A DNA stretch of 64,000 nt from Phymatolithon calcareum (GCA_977006965.1 OZ345362.1:2728001-2792000), one strand, 5' to 3'; counted from the first letter of the stretch, positions 10,396-21,235 are shown. Notes: generated by a model from the letters alone, not told the origin. Program-made: numbers and translations.

Positions 10396-13300
10396 ATGGA
10401 CGCGGTCAAGGAGGAGAAGCTAGGACTTCCTAAGTTTAATGGAAAAAATACAGACAGTTTCCATCTATGGAAGCTGAGGACTCTTGCAATTTTAGAAACG
10501 AAAAATTGCAAGAGTATAGTAACTGGGACTGAGGTAGCCCCAGTACCAGTTGATGCGAATGCACCAACTGAAAATGAAGTGACCGCAGAAAAGGATTTCA
10601 ATATACGCTCAAGTAAAGCATCGGCATGGATCATTACTGCCCTAGGAGACAAACCTTTAAAAACCGTGCAGATGATTGCAGATGACCCTGCTCAAATGTG
10701 GATTAAACTAGAATCCCGTTACGCCGCTAAAACCACGAGTGGGAAATTGAACCTGCTAATTGATGTTTACAAAAAGAAGCTTAAAAATAAGGACAAAATG
10801 GCAGATCATATTGGCGATCTGGAGACAAGCTTCACAATGTTGTCAAATGCGGGTATGCCAATTAACGAGCTTACCCAAGTGGCAATCTTACTCTTCTCAA
10901 TCGATTCGCATGGCATGTATGACGCGGTTGTTGCAGCCATTCGAACAATGGACGAGTCAAAAACAACTTGGGAAACCGTATCGACCAGGTTGATTGAGGA
11001 ATGCAACTCAAAGAGGTGCAAATCAAATCTAGATACTCAAGTTTCTAATAATGAAACAAATATGAGAGGAGGTACCGCTGCCTTCTCGAGAAACACATCA
11101 TCTTCGCTGGTGTGTACACACTGCAAAAGACGTGGACACACAGAAGAGAACTGCTTCTACAATCCGAAGAGCGCAAAATACAAAGGAAAAAAGGATAACA
11201 ACCAAAACGGGAACAAAAGGTTTAGTAAGAAACCTGTTCTTGCCATCGCAAAGGCATCCGCGCTCACAATGAACTCTAGTCCCAAAAGCTGCACATTTAT
11301 AGTAGACAGTGGTGCAACTCACCACATGTGCTATGATAAGAGTATTATGTCAAACTGGACGAACCAAGAGAAATTTTCCGTGACGCTGGGAGACAATCGT
11401 ACTGTCCATGGCACTCTAACTGGAGAAGTGGACATTACAGTTGAACACAAAGGAAAAGTAACATGGTTGCGTCTTATAAATGTGATGTTCATTGAAGAGC
11501 TTGGGATGAACCTCATCTCTACAGCTGCCCTTGATAACAACAATTTGAATACTATGTTCTCAAAGGGTACCTGCAGCATCATAAAAGGCGATGAAAATAT
11601 AGTGCTCTGTCAAGCGAAAAAGGGGTCAGATGGATTGTACAAACTGCGGGCAAACAGGGTATATAAGGGATACACCCCAAGTGCTCATATTAGTAAATCC
11701 AACATTTGCAATTACACTGACGGCTTGGAACTGTGGCACAACAGACTTGCGCACACCAATCGAGAAGCCATAAAACATATGGAGAGAACGGGTACTGTAC
11801 TCGGACTTAACTTAAACACAAAACCAGAGGAAATATACTGCGAACCATGCGCAGAAGGCAAACAAGCTCGTGGCACACACAAAGAGAATCTGGTCACGCA
11901 TGATACAAATGTGGGTGACATTATATTTTCTGATGTATGCGGGCCGCTGAGAATTGCAACCTGGGGAAAGGCAAAGTATTTCGCAACTTTCATCGATGGA
12001 AAATCGCGATACACAAAAATTGTCCTCTTGAAAACAAAGGACCAGGTCACACAGGAGTTCAAGGCTTTCAAAACAAATTTTGAAAAGCAGAACAATGTGA
12101 CTATCAAAAGACTCCATACTGACAATGGTGGAGAATACGTAAACAAAGATATGAAATCATTTCTAACGATACACGGAATAGAACATTCGACAACGGCGAC
12201 ATATAATCCACAATCAAACGGAATCGCCGAGCGGATGAATAGAACATTGATGGAAAAAGTTCGATCTATGCTTATAAAAGCAAGGTTAAATGACAAGTTC
12301 TGGGGAAATGCCATTCTATATGCTGTATACATACAGAACAGAATCAGCTCCAAAGCTCTGTGCGGAAACTCTCCGTTTGAATGTATACGTAACAAGAAGC
12401 CGGACATTTCACATTTACGAGTTTTTGGTTGCCAAGTAATGGTGACAGTACCGACACCCCTAAGGACTAAATTGGAGAACAAGGCAGTTCCCATGATCAT
12501 GGTGGGGTGCACTAGCAGCAAGCTCTATAAGGTTTTCAATCCCGATACAATAGAAGTATTGCATGTGAGACATGCAAAGTTCAATGAGAAAATGTTTCCT
12601 GGCCATGAATATGACGAAGAGATCAACAGCGATGATGACTCTGAGTCTACTACGAGCAATGAGCAAGAAAGTCTAATTGATATTGATGAAATATTCTCAG
12701 ACTCTGATAGCGAAAAAGAAACGCAAACTATTAACGTTTCGGGACAGGAAGAAACTCCAAAGAATTCTGTAAGCAGTGAAGTTCGTCGATTCCCACAGAG
12801 GAGTAGAAGGCGACCAGCGTTCTTAGATGGATACGTAAGCACGGCTGCTGTGAAGAAAACATGGGACCCTGACAATCCAACTCTCGAGCAAGCCCTCACG
12901 TCTGAGTACCGCGACCAGTGGGTCAAGGCCATGGAGCGTGAATATGCATCGATAGTTGAACGAGGTACTCTAGAGCCTGTTGACAGGCCTTCTGACAAGC
13001 ACATACTTGCTTGCAAATGGGTCCTGAAAATTAAGCGAAAGTATGATGGCACTATTGAACGATTCAAAGCGAGGCTGGTCGTCTGTGGAAACATGCAGAG
13101 ACCTGGAGACTATGACGATATATATGCACCCGTCGTTGATTTCACGACAATAAGGGTTGCACTAGCGCTTGCACAATATGAAAAAGCACATATACACCAC
13201 ATGGATGTCTCGAACGCTTTTCTGTATGGAAAGCTCGAAGAGACAGTATACATGGAACAACCAGTAGGTTTTCAAACAAACAACAAAAAACAAGTGTTCT

Positions 13301-14445
13301 TGCTGAAGAAAAGCCTAGATGGACTGAAACAAGCACCAAGAGTGTGGCATTCGCATCTTGCAAACACACTGAAAGGCTTGAAATTTATGAAGTACAGTTA
13401 TGCTGAAAGCGTATTTGTACGAAATGAGGAAAAGTTCTACGTAAGAATGTTCATCTACGTCGACGATATTCTACTCATCTCGAATAACTTCGATCTTCTG
13501 AACAAAGTCAAACGAGAACTATCAGAATACTACAAAGTGACTGACTTGGGTGAGGCCGAGTATTTCTTAGGCGTAAGAATCATCCAAAATAAGGATTCCA
13601 TAATCCTGGCTCAAACAAAATACGTTGATGATATTTTGCAAAAGAATGGAATGACAGACTGCAAGCCTGTCACGACACCAATGGAGCCAGGGCAATACAA
13701 AGAGCTCACAGAAGTGAGGGAAGCCACTGAAAAAGAAACCAGAGAGATCTCGAAAGTACCATACAGAGAGGCGATAGGACAACTGTTATATCTAAGCACT
13801 CGTACTCGTCCGGACATATCAATTGCTGTGAATATACTAAGCAGACATGTGTCGAATCCAAGACCAGTTCACTGGGTTGCGGTCAAACGTCTACTGAGAT
13901 ACTTGAAAGGAAGCAAATACCTTGGTTTGCATTTAAGATTAACGAACGTATCTCTAAACGCTCACGCAGACGCAGATTGGGCGGGTGGCTCTCAGCGGTT
14001 TTCTATAAGTGGAAATATCATGATGATTGGGGGGTCCTTAATAGGTTGGAGAAGTACCAAACAAAAATGTATTGCAACCTCGACAACTGAAGCCGAATGC
14101 ATAAGTGTATCAACAGCATCCAGAGAAATTGTCTGGCTCCGCAAGCTCCTACATGAATTTGGATATGCCCAGTCAAAGCCGACTACAATTTTCCAAGATA
14201 ATACAGGGTCAATTAATTGGGCGTATGGCAATGGAAACTTTCAAAGATCGAAGCATGTTGACATTAGATATCATCATATTCGAGAACTGATTCAAAATGA
14301 AGAAATTAGTTTGACTCAAGTCGGAACGGATGGAATGCTAGCCGACATGATGACCAAGCCACTGAGCGGGCCTAAATTTAAGAAAAATATTACCCAAATA
14401 GGGATATGTCCATTCCAAGAGGACATAGTCAAAGATATTCAATAA
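10396..14445 (+). CDS. Copia Gag-Pol polyprotein
   Basis: This is one uninterrupted frame of 1349 residues starting 38 nt after the LTR. The Gag region ends in a zinc knuckle, CTHCKRRGHTEENC, near residue 240. The aspartic protease motif DSGATHHMC is near residue 304. A GAG-pre-integrase domain (LWHNRLAH..CEPC) and the integrase core follow (SDVCGPL, HTDNGGEY near 574, GIAERMNRT). Reverse transcriptase is next (KARLVVCG, MDVSNAFLYG, catalytic YVDD near 1022), then RNase H (DADWAG, STTEAEC, KHVDIRYHHI). All key catalytic residues appear intact. Gag and Pol are fused with no frameshift or stop between them, so any Gag excess would need proteolysis or an unspliced/spliced RNA switch. Confidence 0.98.
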   Translation: MDAVKEEKLGLPKFNGKNTDSFHLWKLRTLAILETKNCKSIVTGTEVAPVPVDANAPTENEVTAEKDFNIRSSKASAWIITALGDKPLKTVQMIADDPAQMWIKLESRYAAKTTSGKLNLLIDVYKKKLKNKDKMADHIGDLETSFTMLSNAGMPINELTQVAILLFSIDSHGMYDAVVAAIRTMDESKTTWETVSTRLIEECNSKRCKSNLDTQVSNNETNMRGGTAAFSRNTSSSLVCTHCKRRGHTEENCFYNPKSAKYKGKKDNNQNGNKRFSKKPVLAIAKASALTMNSSPKSCTFIVDSGATHHMCYDKSIMSNWTNQEKFSVTLGDNRTVHGTLTGEVDITVEHKGKVTWLRLINVMFIEELGMNLISTAALDNNNLNTMFSKGTCSIIKGDENIVLCQAKKGSDGLYKLRANRVYKGYTPSAHISKSNICNYTDGLELWHNRLAHTNREAIKHMERTGTVLGLNLNTKPEEIYCEPCAEGKQARGTHKENLVTHDTNVGDIIFSDVCGPLRIATWGKAKYFATFIDGKSRYTKIVLLKTKDQVTQEFKAFKTNFEKQNNVTIKRLHTDNGGEYVNKDMKSFLTIHGIEHSTTATYNPQSNGIAERMNRTLMEKVRSMLIKARLNDKFWGNAILYAVYIQNRISSKALCGNSPFECIRNKKPDISHLRVFGCQVMVTVPTPLRTKLENKAVPMIMVGCTSSKLYKVFNPDTIEVLHVRHAKFNEKMFPGHEYDEEINSDDDSESTTSNEQESLIDIDEIFSDSDSEKETQTINVSGQEETPKNSVSSEVRRFPQRSRRRPAFLDGYVSTAAVKKTWDPDNPTLEQALTSEYRDQWVKAMEREYASIVERGTLEPVDRPSDKHILACKWVLKIKRKYDGTIERFKARLVVCGNMQRPGDYDDIYAPVVDFTTIRVALALAQYEKAHIHHMDVSNAFLYGKLEETVYMEQPVGFQTNNKKQVFLLKKSLDGLKQAPRVWHSHLANTLKGLKFMKYSYAESVFVRNEEKFYVRMFIYVDDILLISNNFDLLNKVKRELSEYYKVTDLGEAEYFLGVRIIQNKDSIILAQTKYVDDILQKNGMTDCKPVTTPMEPGQYKELTEVREATEKETREISKVPYREAIGQLLYLSTRTRPDISIAVNILSRHVSNPRPVHWVAVKRLLRYLKGSKYLGLHLRLTNVSLNAHADADWAGGSQRFSISGNIMMIGGSLIGWRSTKQKCIATSTTEAECISVSTASREIVWLRKLLHEFGYAQSKPTTIFQDNTGSINWAYGNGNFQRSKHVDIRYHHIRELIQNEEISLTQVGTDGMLADMMTKPLSGPKFKKNITQIGICPFQEDIVKDIQ

Positions 14446-14465
14446 CTAATCAGAAGCATCGAGAC

Positions 14466-14473
14466 AGGTGGGG
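14466..14473 (+). promoter_or_regulatory. Internal polypurine tract copy
   Basis: AGGTGGGG followed by TGTGAAAGCGG closely resembles the true 3' junction (15112-15119, AGGTGGGG followed by TGTTGAGCGG). It sits 20 bp after the gag-pol stop and before the extra ORF. It may be the relic of an earlier element end. A TGTATATAG TATA-like string follows at 14485-14493. Confidence 0.5.
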
Positions 14474-14553
14474 TGTGAAAGCGGTGTATATAGTTCGGGC
14501 ACAAATGAATAACTCTTGAAAAACGTCAAGCAGTACTGAAGAAATCGGTCAAA

Positions 14554-15096
14554 ATGGCGCTAACGTTCAACGTGGTTTGGACTCTCAGTTTTAATGCCAT
14601 TGAACATACTTGCAGTGACATCCATTCGTTCAAGAATTTTGTACTTTGCGGAACCCGCTCCGTGACAGTAACAGCGGATGGTTACAAAGTAACTATCGAA
14701 GGAAAAGGAAGCATAAGAGTTGTCACACAATATGGACCAGTGATTGTCCCGGATGTGTACTATGCTCCCCATTTTAAGAATATTTTGAGCAAGAACAAGC
14801 TTGTATACAATGGATGCACAACAAGATACCACATGCCGCACGATATAAGATGGTTCGAACTTCTTTATAATGGCATAAATACCAGCAAGATAATCACTAT
14901 CTTTTACAAGCAAGGGAAAGAGTATGAAACTTATACATTAAGTGGCCAGAACTCTAAAGAAGTTGTAATCGGGGAAGAGATCCCATTTCAACGAGCTGTA
15001 GATTCAATTCTGGCAGATTCCCAAGGCTGTACAAACGATAGAGACCAAGAGTCCTCCGATAGCGAAATTGATAGTCTTCCTGATCTAATTGAGTAG
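14554..15096 (+). CDS. Extra 3' ORF of the copia element, related to a degenerate protease/pre-integrase segment
   Basis: The frame is 180 residues with an ATG start and lies between gag-pol and the 3' LTR. I do not know a named family for it. Residues about 9-90 can be laid over the element's own protease region. In gag-pol the order is DSGATHHMC, then SVTLGDNRTV, then a MNLISTAAL-type ending; here it is LSFNAIEHTC, then SVTVTADGYKV, IEGKGSI, VPDVYYAPHFKNILS and KLVYNG. The catalytic Asp-Ser-Gly triplet is absent, so it cannot be an active protease by that motif. The C-terminus is acidic (DRDQESSDSEIDSL). The frame is intact in an element with identical LTRs, which suggests it is maintained. 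Envelope or other accessory functions have no support; it has no signal peptide and no clear membrane helix. Confidence 0.7.
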   Translation: MALTFNVVWTLSFNAIEHTCSDIHSFKNFVLCGTRSVTVTADGYKVTIEGKGSIRVVTQYGPVIVPDVYYAPHFKNILSKNKLVYNGCTTRYHMPHDIRWFELLYNGINTSKIITIFYKQGKEYETYTLSGQNSKEVVIGEEIPFQRAVDSILADSQGCTNDRDQESSDSEIDSLPDLIE

Positions 15097-15111
15097 ATAC
15101 AATCATTCGCT

Positions 15112-15119
15112 AGGTGGGG
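15112..15119 (+). promoter_or_regulatory. Polypurine tract for plus-strand priming
   Basis: AGGTGGGG lies immediately before the TG of the 3' LTR, the standard position for the retroelement polypurine tract. Confidence 0.85.
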
Positions 15120-15342
15120 TGTTGAGCGGACTCCTTCTACAGGTCAAGTCAACTTGATTCAATTTGAATCAATGTATGTCGATAAGAGTCATCATGAATC
15201 AACAAATGATTCATGTTAGACGGACGGCAAAATTGCCTATAAATAGGGAGACGACCTCATTAAAGTCTGGCAGACTCACACGAAAAGTGAGCTCCCATCA
15301 ATCCAAAGGTAAAAGCTTCCAACTCCAAAAGATCTACTTTCA
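15120..15342 (+). repeat. 3' LTR (223 bp)
   Basis: It is identical by eye to 10135-10357 and is followed by the GAATA target duplication. Confidence 0.97.
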
Positions 15343-17948
15343 GAATACGTATCAATCTTGGTCGGCTCAGTGCTCCTTTGAGAGCGCACGGAGAGAATAG
15401 CCCTGTGTAGACGTCGCGCCATGCCCGATACCCGTTTTCGGAAACTAGCGGTCATTTCGGTCACCACGACTAACTGGTGTGCGACGACATTATTGAACAG
15501 CACGTGAGCGCTCGCGAGGTTCCACAACACTGAGCACGCGAAAAGTAAGAAACACTCTTTTTCTTCTGAACTTTGTCTTACCACTTTGCGACAGTCAGGA
15601 GAGACTGACCCTGGTTCCTTTCCAAACGATCAAGGTCACGGCGCAGGCGCTCGTCAGAAGAAAGTCATGGCACGAGCCACTATTTTGAATGAGACTGGAT
15701 TTATAACCCCCTCCAAAATGTCAGGGCGGCTCAACGGCTACGGCTTGCAAAGCTTTTGATGGTAACAGGTAGTCTACAGATGATATTGATAGCGAAGGGC
15801 TAGATCTCTGATTTAACGTCGAGGAAAAGGTACACAAACTTGACACGGGAGTAAGTGCAGTTTTAACCGTTCCTCTTGCGCCTCCGTGAATGCGTTACAG
15901 CACACAGCTCCCGTGCAGTTTGTGCTGTTAACGGGAGAAGTCTCCTTGCGTATAGCGTCGTGTTTAGTATTGCAATGGTCGATAATATTGCATGACGAGA
16001 CTCTCGTGGGTGGCACCGATATATACACACACGAAGCCTTGGAGTTTTGAATTGTCGTTGTCGTTCTCAATAGTTGCCGCAACTGTGCCCGACAAGGATG
16101 GTTTTGTACCTGCTTCCCGTTCACCACTCACTATTCGATGGCACTTTTGCGGCTGATGTGGATGGGCGATTGCGCGTTTGGCGATCACTTCAAGCTCACT
16201 GCCATCGTCGGAATCGAGGCTGAAAATGAAGGACTGGATTTGCCGGACCACTCGGACATTTCGATAGTCACTCATTCATGACTACTAATGTTCAGGCGAT
16301 AGACCGTCAGTCATATGCGGTCCTGACAACTCTTCCGCTTCCTTGAGAACCAGAGCACGACTCCCCAAAACTCCTCAAAAGTATACACTTGACGTCGTTC
16401 TCCATAGCCGATATGCGCAAACGACGTTGGGGTCGACACCGAACCGACCAAAAACCGCGTGAAGACAAGTAAATCATTAAGGCAAGAGGCAACGTAGGGT
16501 TGAACATGTTCTTGAGTATCTTGAAAGGCACTTAAACTTGCTTGTATTTCTATAATATTCCATGTCATGCACCCGACATGGCAAGAACCATTTCGTACTG
16601 TCGACAGTTATGTTGTTGATGTGGGAAGCGAGCGGCGAAGAGGTCCGAGAGATCTGCATGAATCCCAACCTCTACCCAAAGTAGCTGGGCGACTATTGCC
16701 ACGTCTGGGCTCGACAATGAGTTATTCGAGAATGGCCTCGAGAGTATCTTAAATTCAATACATATCTGGATGGAAAAACCACGGAATGGAATGTAATCCT
16801 GAAGCATGGCAGAACAGGGCTCTACCTGCGCAGGTAGGAAGGATGGGGGAGAGGGAGACTGGGCCCGGGGTAATTTTTTCTCGGTGGAGCAGCTTGCAAA
16901 ACTCGACTAGTTCCATGAAACACGCAATAACGGTTTGTCATGGAGGACACTGGAGGAGAGGTATCTTGAAAATTTGGACACACCTCTCATCCATGACGAT
17001 CTCGACGAAGACCATTTTTGTGTCTCAAGCTGGTGGATGGAAACTGTTTTTACAGGCAAAGATGCCAGAGCCACAATTATCCAGTCAGCGTGAAAGGTTG
17101 CAAATTTGAAATCAGTACTCGCGGAAAGCAGTTACGCGAGTACCCAGAATTGATTCAGTCCAACAGCATCTTTAGGCCCCCTGGATGATGAGCAACGTAC
17201 ACTTTATGTAACTCTGATTTCCTGCAGCAGAGAAAGAAAGAAAAGAGAAGCTCGGGCCTGTCAATTACGGGACTAACGTAGGGGGACCAGGTACTACCAT
17301 AAAAATATAACCATAATCCATACAATGTGCTACCACACGGCAAACGGGGCTTGAATTTCATTACATAGCCTGTTGTTTCTTACACAGGATTCCCTTGGTT
17401 GCGCGCCTCGGGAGCCCTGCGAATGAATGTCGTTGCCGTCAATAGGGCGTGGTGCTGTCTCACTTTCATGTGTTGTACTTGTGTATACGGTCCGGCGCGC
17501 AAGCGATCAGGAGCATGGGCAAGGCATTTGCTGCCAACAGCATGGATAAATTATTTAACAGGACACAAGGATAGACTAATCGCTCCAGGAATTGATACCG
17601 GATCTAGACATGCCGTCTGGAAACGGGCACATCACAATAGATAACGCCCTAGGCGCCTTCAGAACACGCAAGCGGGAAGAGTACTCGAAGTGACAGACAC
17701 GTCGGTGCCACCAGCAGCAAACAAGCATTGCCCGTACTTCTGGCAAGACACGCCAATTTCGGATAAATTCCGTCTTGCGAGATGCCCGCAATTCGAACAC
17801 AGCCACAGCCCACCCTAGCGCGTCCGCCAATCGTGCATGAGATCGACCAAACAATGCCAAATCACCTGCCATATAACACCCCGACTTATCCATCAATCAA
17901 CAAAGAGCTCAAACCGCCACATACAGCATAGGACATCGTAAGTATAAA
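15343..17948. other. Gene-poor region
   Basis: There are 2.6 kb without a supported gene. The longest frames (around 100 residues, both strands) have no recognisable motif and overlap each other. A 16-bp palindrome lies near 16824-16839. Nothing else stands out. Confidence 0.5.
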
Positions 17949-18440
17949 TTACCCGACATCTTCCTCAAGCAGCTCGAAGTCGTCAACCTCTTTCCAAAAC
18001 GCCTTTTGCTCCGCCATGAATTTATCCAACGCCTTCTTGTCCTCATTTTCATCCCTGGCGCTGAGCGGGACTCTCTTCCCAGCTTTCCGTGCTACACTTT
18101 TTGCAGCACGCTTCTTCGCGCCGACACGTCGTTTCGAAGCGCCGGTTCCCTCGCTATCGCTACCCGACGAATTTTCGACCATTGGCTCCGGCGCCGGCAA
18201 CGGCGCGAGGCTCAGACGGCCCTCCCCACAATTTCGCGTCTCGAGAGAATGCTCTGCTGACCGCGCAGCGGCGCGTTGCGCCGCCTCCACGCGAGCACGC
18301 TTGCGGGCGTACGTTTTTGGCGCCCGAGTGCGCCGGACGCGAGGTGTGTTCTTTGCGGAAACGCCGTCTGAGGCACGTTTGGGGGACTTGTCGGTATCGC
18401 GTAGACTTTCCCGCCGCGGCGGCAGACGGTCGCGCGTCAT
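17949..18440 (-). CDS. Small basic protein with a sororin-like C-terminal motif
   Basis: The frame encodes 163 residues from ATG 18440; upstream in-frame sequence has no other ATG. The body is Arg/Lys/Ala/Ser-rich and probably disordered and nuclear, with several basic clusters (RKRAR, KRRVGAKKR). The last 26 residues differ: an amphipathic, acidic-aromatic stretch LDKFMAEQKAFWKEVDDFEL ending LLEEDVG. Sororin, the factor that protects acetylated cohesin from Wapl, combines a disordered basic body with a conserved C-terminal motif of this kind, ending in an acidic-Phe-Glu-Leu segment at the extreme C-terminus. The match is by pattern only. It could instead be an unrelated chromatin-associated protein. 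Confidence 0.5.
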   Translation of the reverse strand: MTRDRLPPRRESLRDTDKSPKRASDGVSAKNTPRVRRTRAPKTYARKRARVEAAQRAAARSAEHSLETRNCGEGRLSLAPLPAPEPMVENSSGSDSEGTGASKRRVGAKKRAAKSVARKAGKRVPLSARDENEDKKALDKFMAEQKAFWKEVDDFELLEEDVG

Positions 18441-18761
18441 CGTGATGGCGGCGTAGATGGTGGGCACAACTCTGATCGGTGAACTCGAGGTGACGGCTGG
18501 TCTACAGAGATGGAGTATTCAGCACCTGCTGGCTTTCGCGAAACGGCTCTTCTGCGGGTGTGAGCTTTTTGGCGAATATTTTGATAAGCCCGAATTTAGT
18601 AGCTCTGATTGGTGTTCTGATTTTATCTCAGATTGTAAGTAGAGGACAGCTGTCCTGTAGGATTATTCATACGGAAACTGGACTGGAAATCTGGGGCTAA
18701 CTGTTCGCCCGTCGGCTACTGCTCGTTTGTTGTAGCGCACTGCTACCTCATCATGAAGCAT

Positions 18762-18808
18762 GAGTGACCGGAATTCGGAACGATGATAGTTTCAAACTCC
18801 GGTCACTC
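18762..18808. repeat. Short inverted repeat (11-bp arms, 25-nt loop)
   Basis: GAGTGACCGGA at 18762-18772 pairs with TCCGGTCACTC at 18798-18808. It is weaker than the other foldbacks in this window and could be chance. Confidence 0.6.
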
Positions 18809-19653
18809 GCTGACATTGTCACGCCCAGTGCTCCCGCAGGTGTGACAAACGTTTAGAGTCTACTCCTAGAGGCTAACTTGATGAAATGCCGAAAGTGGCG
18901 GACGATGGCACAGGAGACGCAGCAGGATCAGCCATGGCTACCACGACTGTGGTGGATACTCCGTCCAGCCGCATCGAGAGGGATCATATTCTTGAGACGC
19001 ATAACCATCCAGTCTTATCATCCCGAGAAGCGTTAGCGCTGTCCGAATTGACCACCTGTTTACTCTTCAAGTGTTGCCTTGCTCCACCGCATCTGTGCCT
19101 CCAAAGGAGTTTATGAGCATGGTCGAATGCTGGAGAAGAAATGGGCGGCAATGGAAAGCATGGATACAGCACCAGACCCCATGCTCCATTGCCTTAACAC
19201 GGCGGCTTGAAGGCGTAGCACTATTGATATGGGGATGTTCGTTTACTCTTGGCCGCTCAGTTGCCACTGTCTACTGCACTTCTTTCTAGTTCTAAGTCTA
19301 ACGCTCTTCCTGTGCAAGTTGACCTAGGTACTTCTACATATCTAGTGTTCCGACGTACTTCTAGATACTAACCGACTTCAAATTAGCATCGTTCTTCGCC
19401 CACAGGCTTCCTATTCGTCCAGCCCAACAAAACGCACGTTGTCGGGTAAAACGGTTCTCATTTATAACAATTCGCCACTGCCTTAATGTGGAGAAGCATG
19501 GAGGCAAGAATAGCAAAACTGCAAGCCTTCAGAAGCAGTTTGGCCAGTTGCGGTGTGCATGAAAGGCTTGGAGGAGTGCGCGCACGGATGCTACAACAAT
19601 CATGTAAGCATATCCAACTTCTTCCACAAGCCGGGTTCTGTATCTCGCATTGC

Positions 19654-19784
19654 GAGGTCACTGGATTGAAATTGGGCTACCTCAGTACTTCGCCAGTGAC
19701 GGGAAGCCGGAGCCTCACAACCGTTCTCCGGCTTACTGTCACTGGCGACGTACTGAGGTAGCCCGATGTCAATCCAGTGACCTC
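19654..19784. repeat. Long foldback: 59-bp arms, 13-nt loop
   Basis: Arms 19654-19712 and 19726-19784 are reverse complements with five mismatches. An RNA from either strand would form a 131-nt hairpin with scattered bulges, the shape of a plant- or algal-type microRNA precursor. No open reading frame or transposon ends are associated. Confidence 0.92.
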
Positions 19785-20117
19785 CGTTGCCACACCAACG
19801 TGATACGGACGCATCGAGGCAAATGAGGTCCGATAGAGACACGGTGCGCTTTCTGTGGTGGAATCGACAAAATCTTGAACGAGCGTCCAGCGGCACTGCG
19901 CAAACGACATGTTGCCTTTTTCACTTGGTTGCACGCTGCATGGAATGTACCGGAGATATTCTGCAAACCTGTCTCTCGAACTCTAGAGTCTGAAAAGATG
20001 GAGCGGGGAGATACTTGTTCAACCTGATAGTCTTCCATAAATAGCTCTTAGCGCCGAACTCAAACCATGTCAGGAGGACGAGTCTCAGCTTAGTCGACGT
20101 CCAAGCAGAAATTCCTC

Positions 20118-20202
20118 GCAGGTGAACTTGTGGAAACATCTTCATGAAGCAATCGTACGGCGTACGATTGCTTCATGACGATGTTTCCACAAGTTCACCT
20201 GC
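20118..20202. repeat. Near-perfect palindrome: 42-bp arms, 1-nt spacer
   Basis: Arms 20118-20159 and 20161-20202 differ at one position. There is essentially no loop, so cruciform extrusion is possible as well as an RNA hairpin. Confidence 0.92.
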
Positions 20203-21235
20203 AATACCACCATTTTCGGATACGACATCTCCATTCAGAGTGTGAAATCTCCAGAATTAACTGGTACATAGAACTTGCCGCTCGTACCATGGCCCCCGAC
20301 GAGAAACTGTATTCGGCTCGCGGTTGGGCGTGAAGACATCAAGTTCACTTACAATGCTTGGTCCTAAGAGCCCTGGAAGGCGTAGGCGAGAGCTCGGAGG
20401 AGGAATTTCAGAGCTTTTGAAAGTTTTATCGAAGCTTGTGTGCCCTTCTGGGGAGCTTCTGCTTGAGACTGCAGACAATAAACTGGCGTTTTGCGATGAA
20501 GATTAGGGACGACGAGTACTGTAAGCAGGTCTTGGTGGTACCGCGCTTCGCCGGTTTTGGCTCGGTTCAAGCTGGTGAGCATCTAGAATATCATCGTCAG
20601 CGTGCTCCTACCTTGACGATGACACTCTTGGCAGTCTTAATCTTAGCGTTCTTCAGATGATGACGAACTAGGACCCATTTCACGCGAACTGACTTGCTTG
20701 TGCAACCATGATTTCCTCCAAGAGTACATCCTGAACCGTAACGCTCACTTTTTTGAATTGGAAAGGCTCCATATAGACTGCAGCGCCCTGCGAGACTGGT
20801 GACCGATGTTGCCTTGGTGTGCACGGATGCATCGACCACTCGTCGCGGGACTTTTACTCGTGGCATGGCAGCTCCCGCTCTTCTGAATGACCAGCATATT
20901 TTCGTCGCTAACGCCTAACGAAGCGCTTTTTAAGGTAGTAGATGAGATACTTGTCACCCAGAACACAAACCCTCCTTGCCAAATATAGCGCGCATGATCC
21001 GTTCTGCGTTCATTTTACAAACTTTTTTCGAGCTTTTTAAATCGCCCCGTCAAATGGAGCTTGTAAAAATCATCCATCATCTGCATCTTTATCATTGAAT
21101 ACAAAACCGTAACGCCAAGAGTGTAAGTACATAAACTTCTTAAGGACATCAAAATGCGAGGACTGTGTCCACCAAACAGTGCTGTAACACGATTCTCGCA
21201 GGAATACTACCAGTCTATTAGTTGCACTCCGTATA

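Larger units (their letters stand above)
10135..15342 (+). mobile_element. Intact Ty1/copia LTR retrotransposon with an extra 3' ORF
   Basis: The element is 5,208 bp, bounded by two identical 223-bp LTRs that begin TG and end CA, and flanked by the direct repeat GAATA (10130-10134 and 15343-15347). The order is LTR, primer-binding site, gag-protease-integrase-RT-RNaseH in one frame, a second small ORF, polypurine tract, LTR. Integrase before reverse transcriptase defines the copia group. Identical LTRs and undamaged frames mean a recent insertion that may still be active. The primer-binding site directly abuts the LTR (10358 on, TGGTAGCACCGG), which would pair with a tRNA acceptor starting AGC, as initiator tRNA-Met does; that tRNA identity is an inference. 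Confidence 0.97.
18441..21235. other. Gene-poor region with foldbacks
   Basis: There are 2.8 kb with no supported gene. It holds inverted repeats at 18762-18808, 19654-19784 and 20118-20202, and one TACTGTA at 20517-20523. Open frames around 19.6-20.0 kb occur on both strands because they run through the inverted repeat. Confidence 0.55.

Noticed and set aside
11712-12521. A 269-codon frame antisense to the integrase
   Set aside because: It lies opposite an intact gag-pol frame, has Cys/Phe/Ser-rich random composition, and shows no sign of independent selection.
5148-17285. Similar strings GGGCTAACGTTGGGGGA (about 5151) and GGGACTAACGTAGGGGGA (about 17268)
   Set aside because: The similarity is limited to under 20 bases with mismatches, and the surrounding sequence is unrelated.
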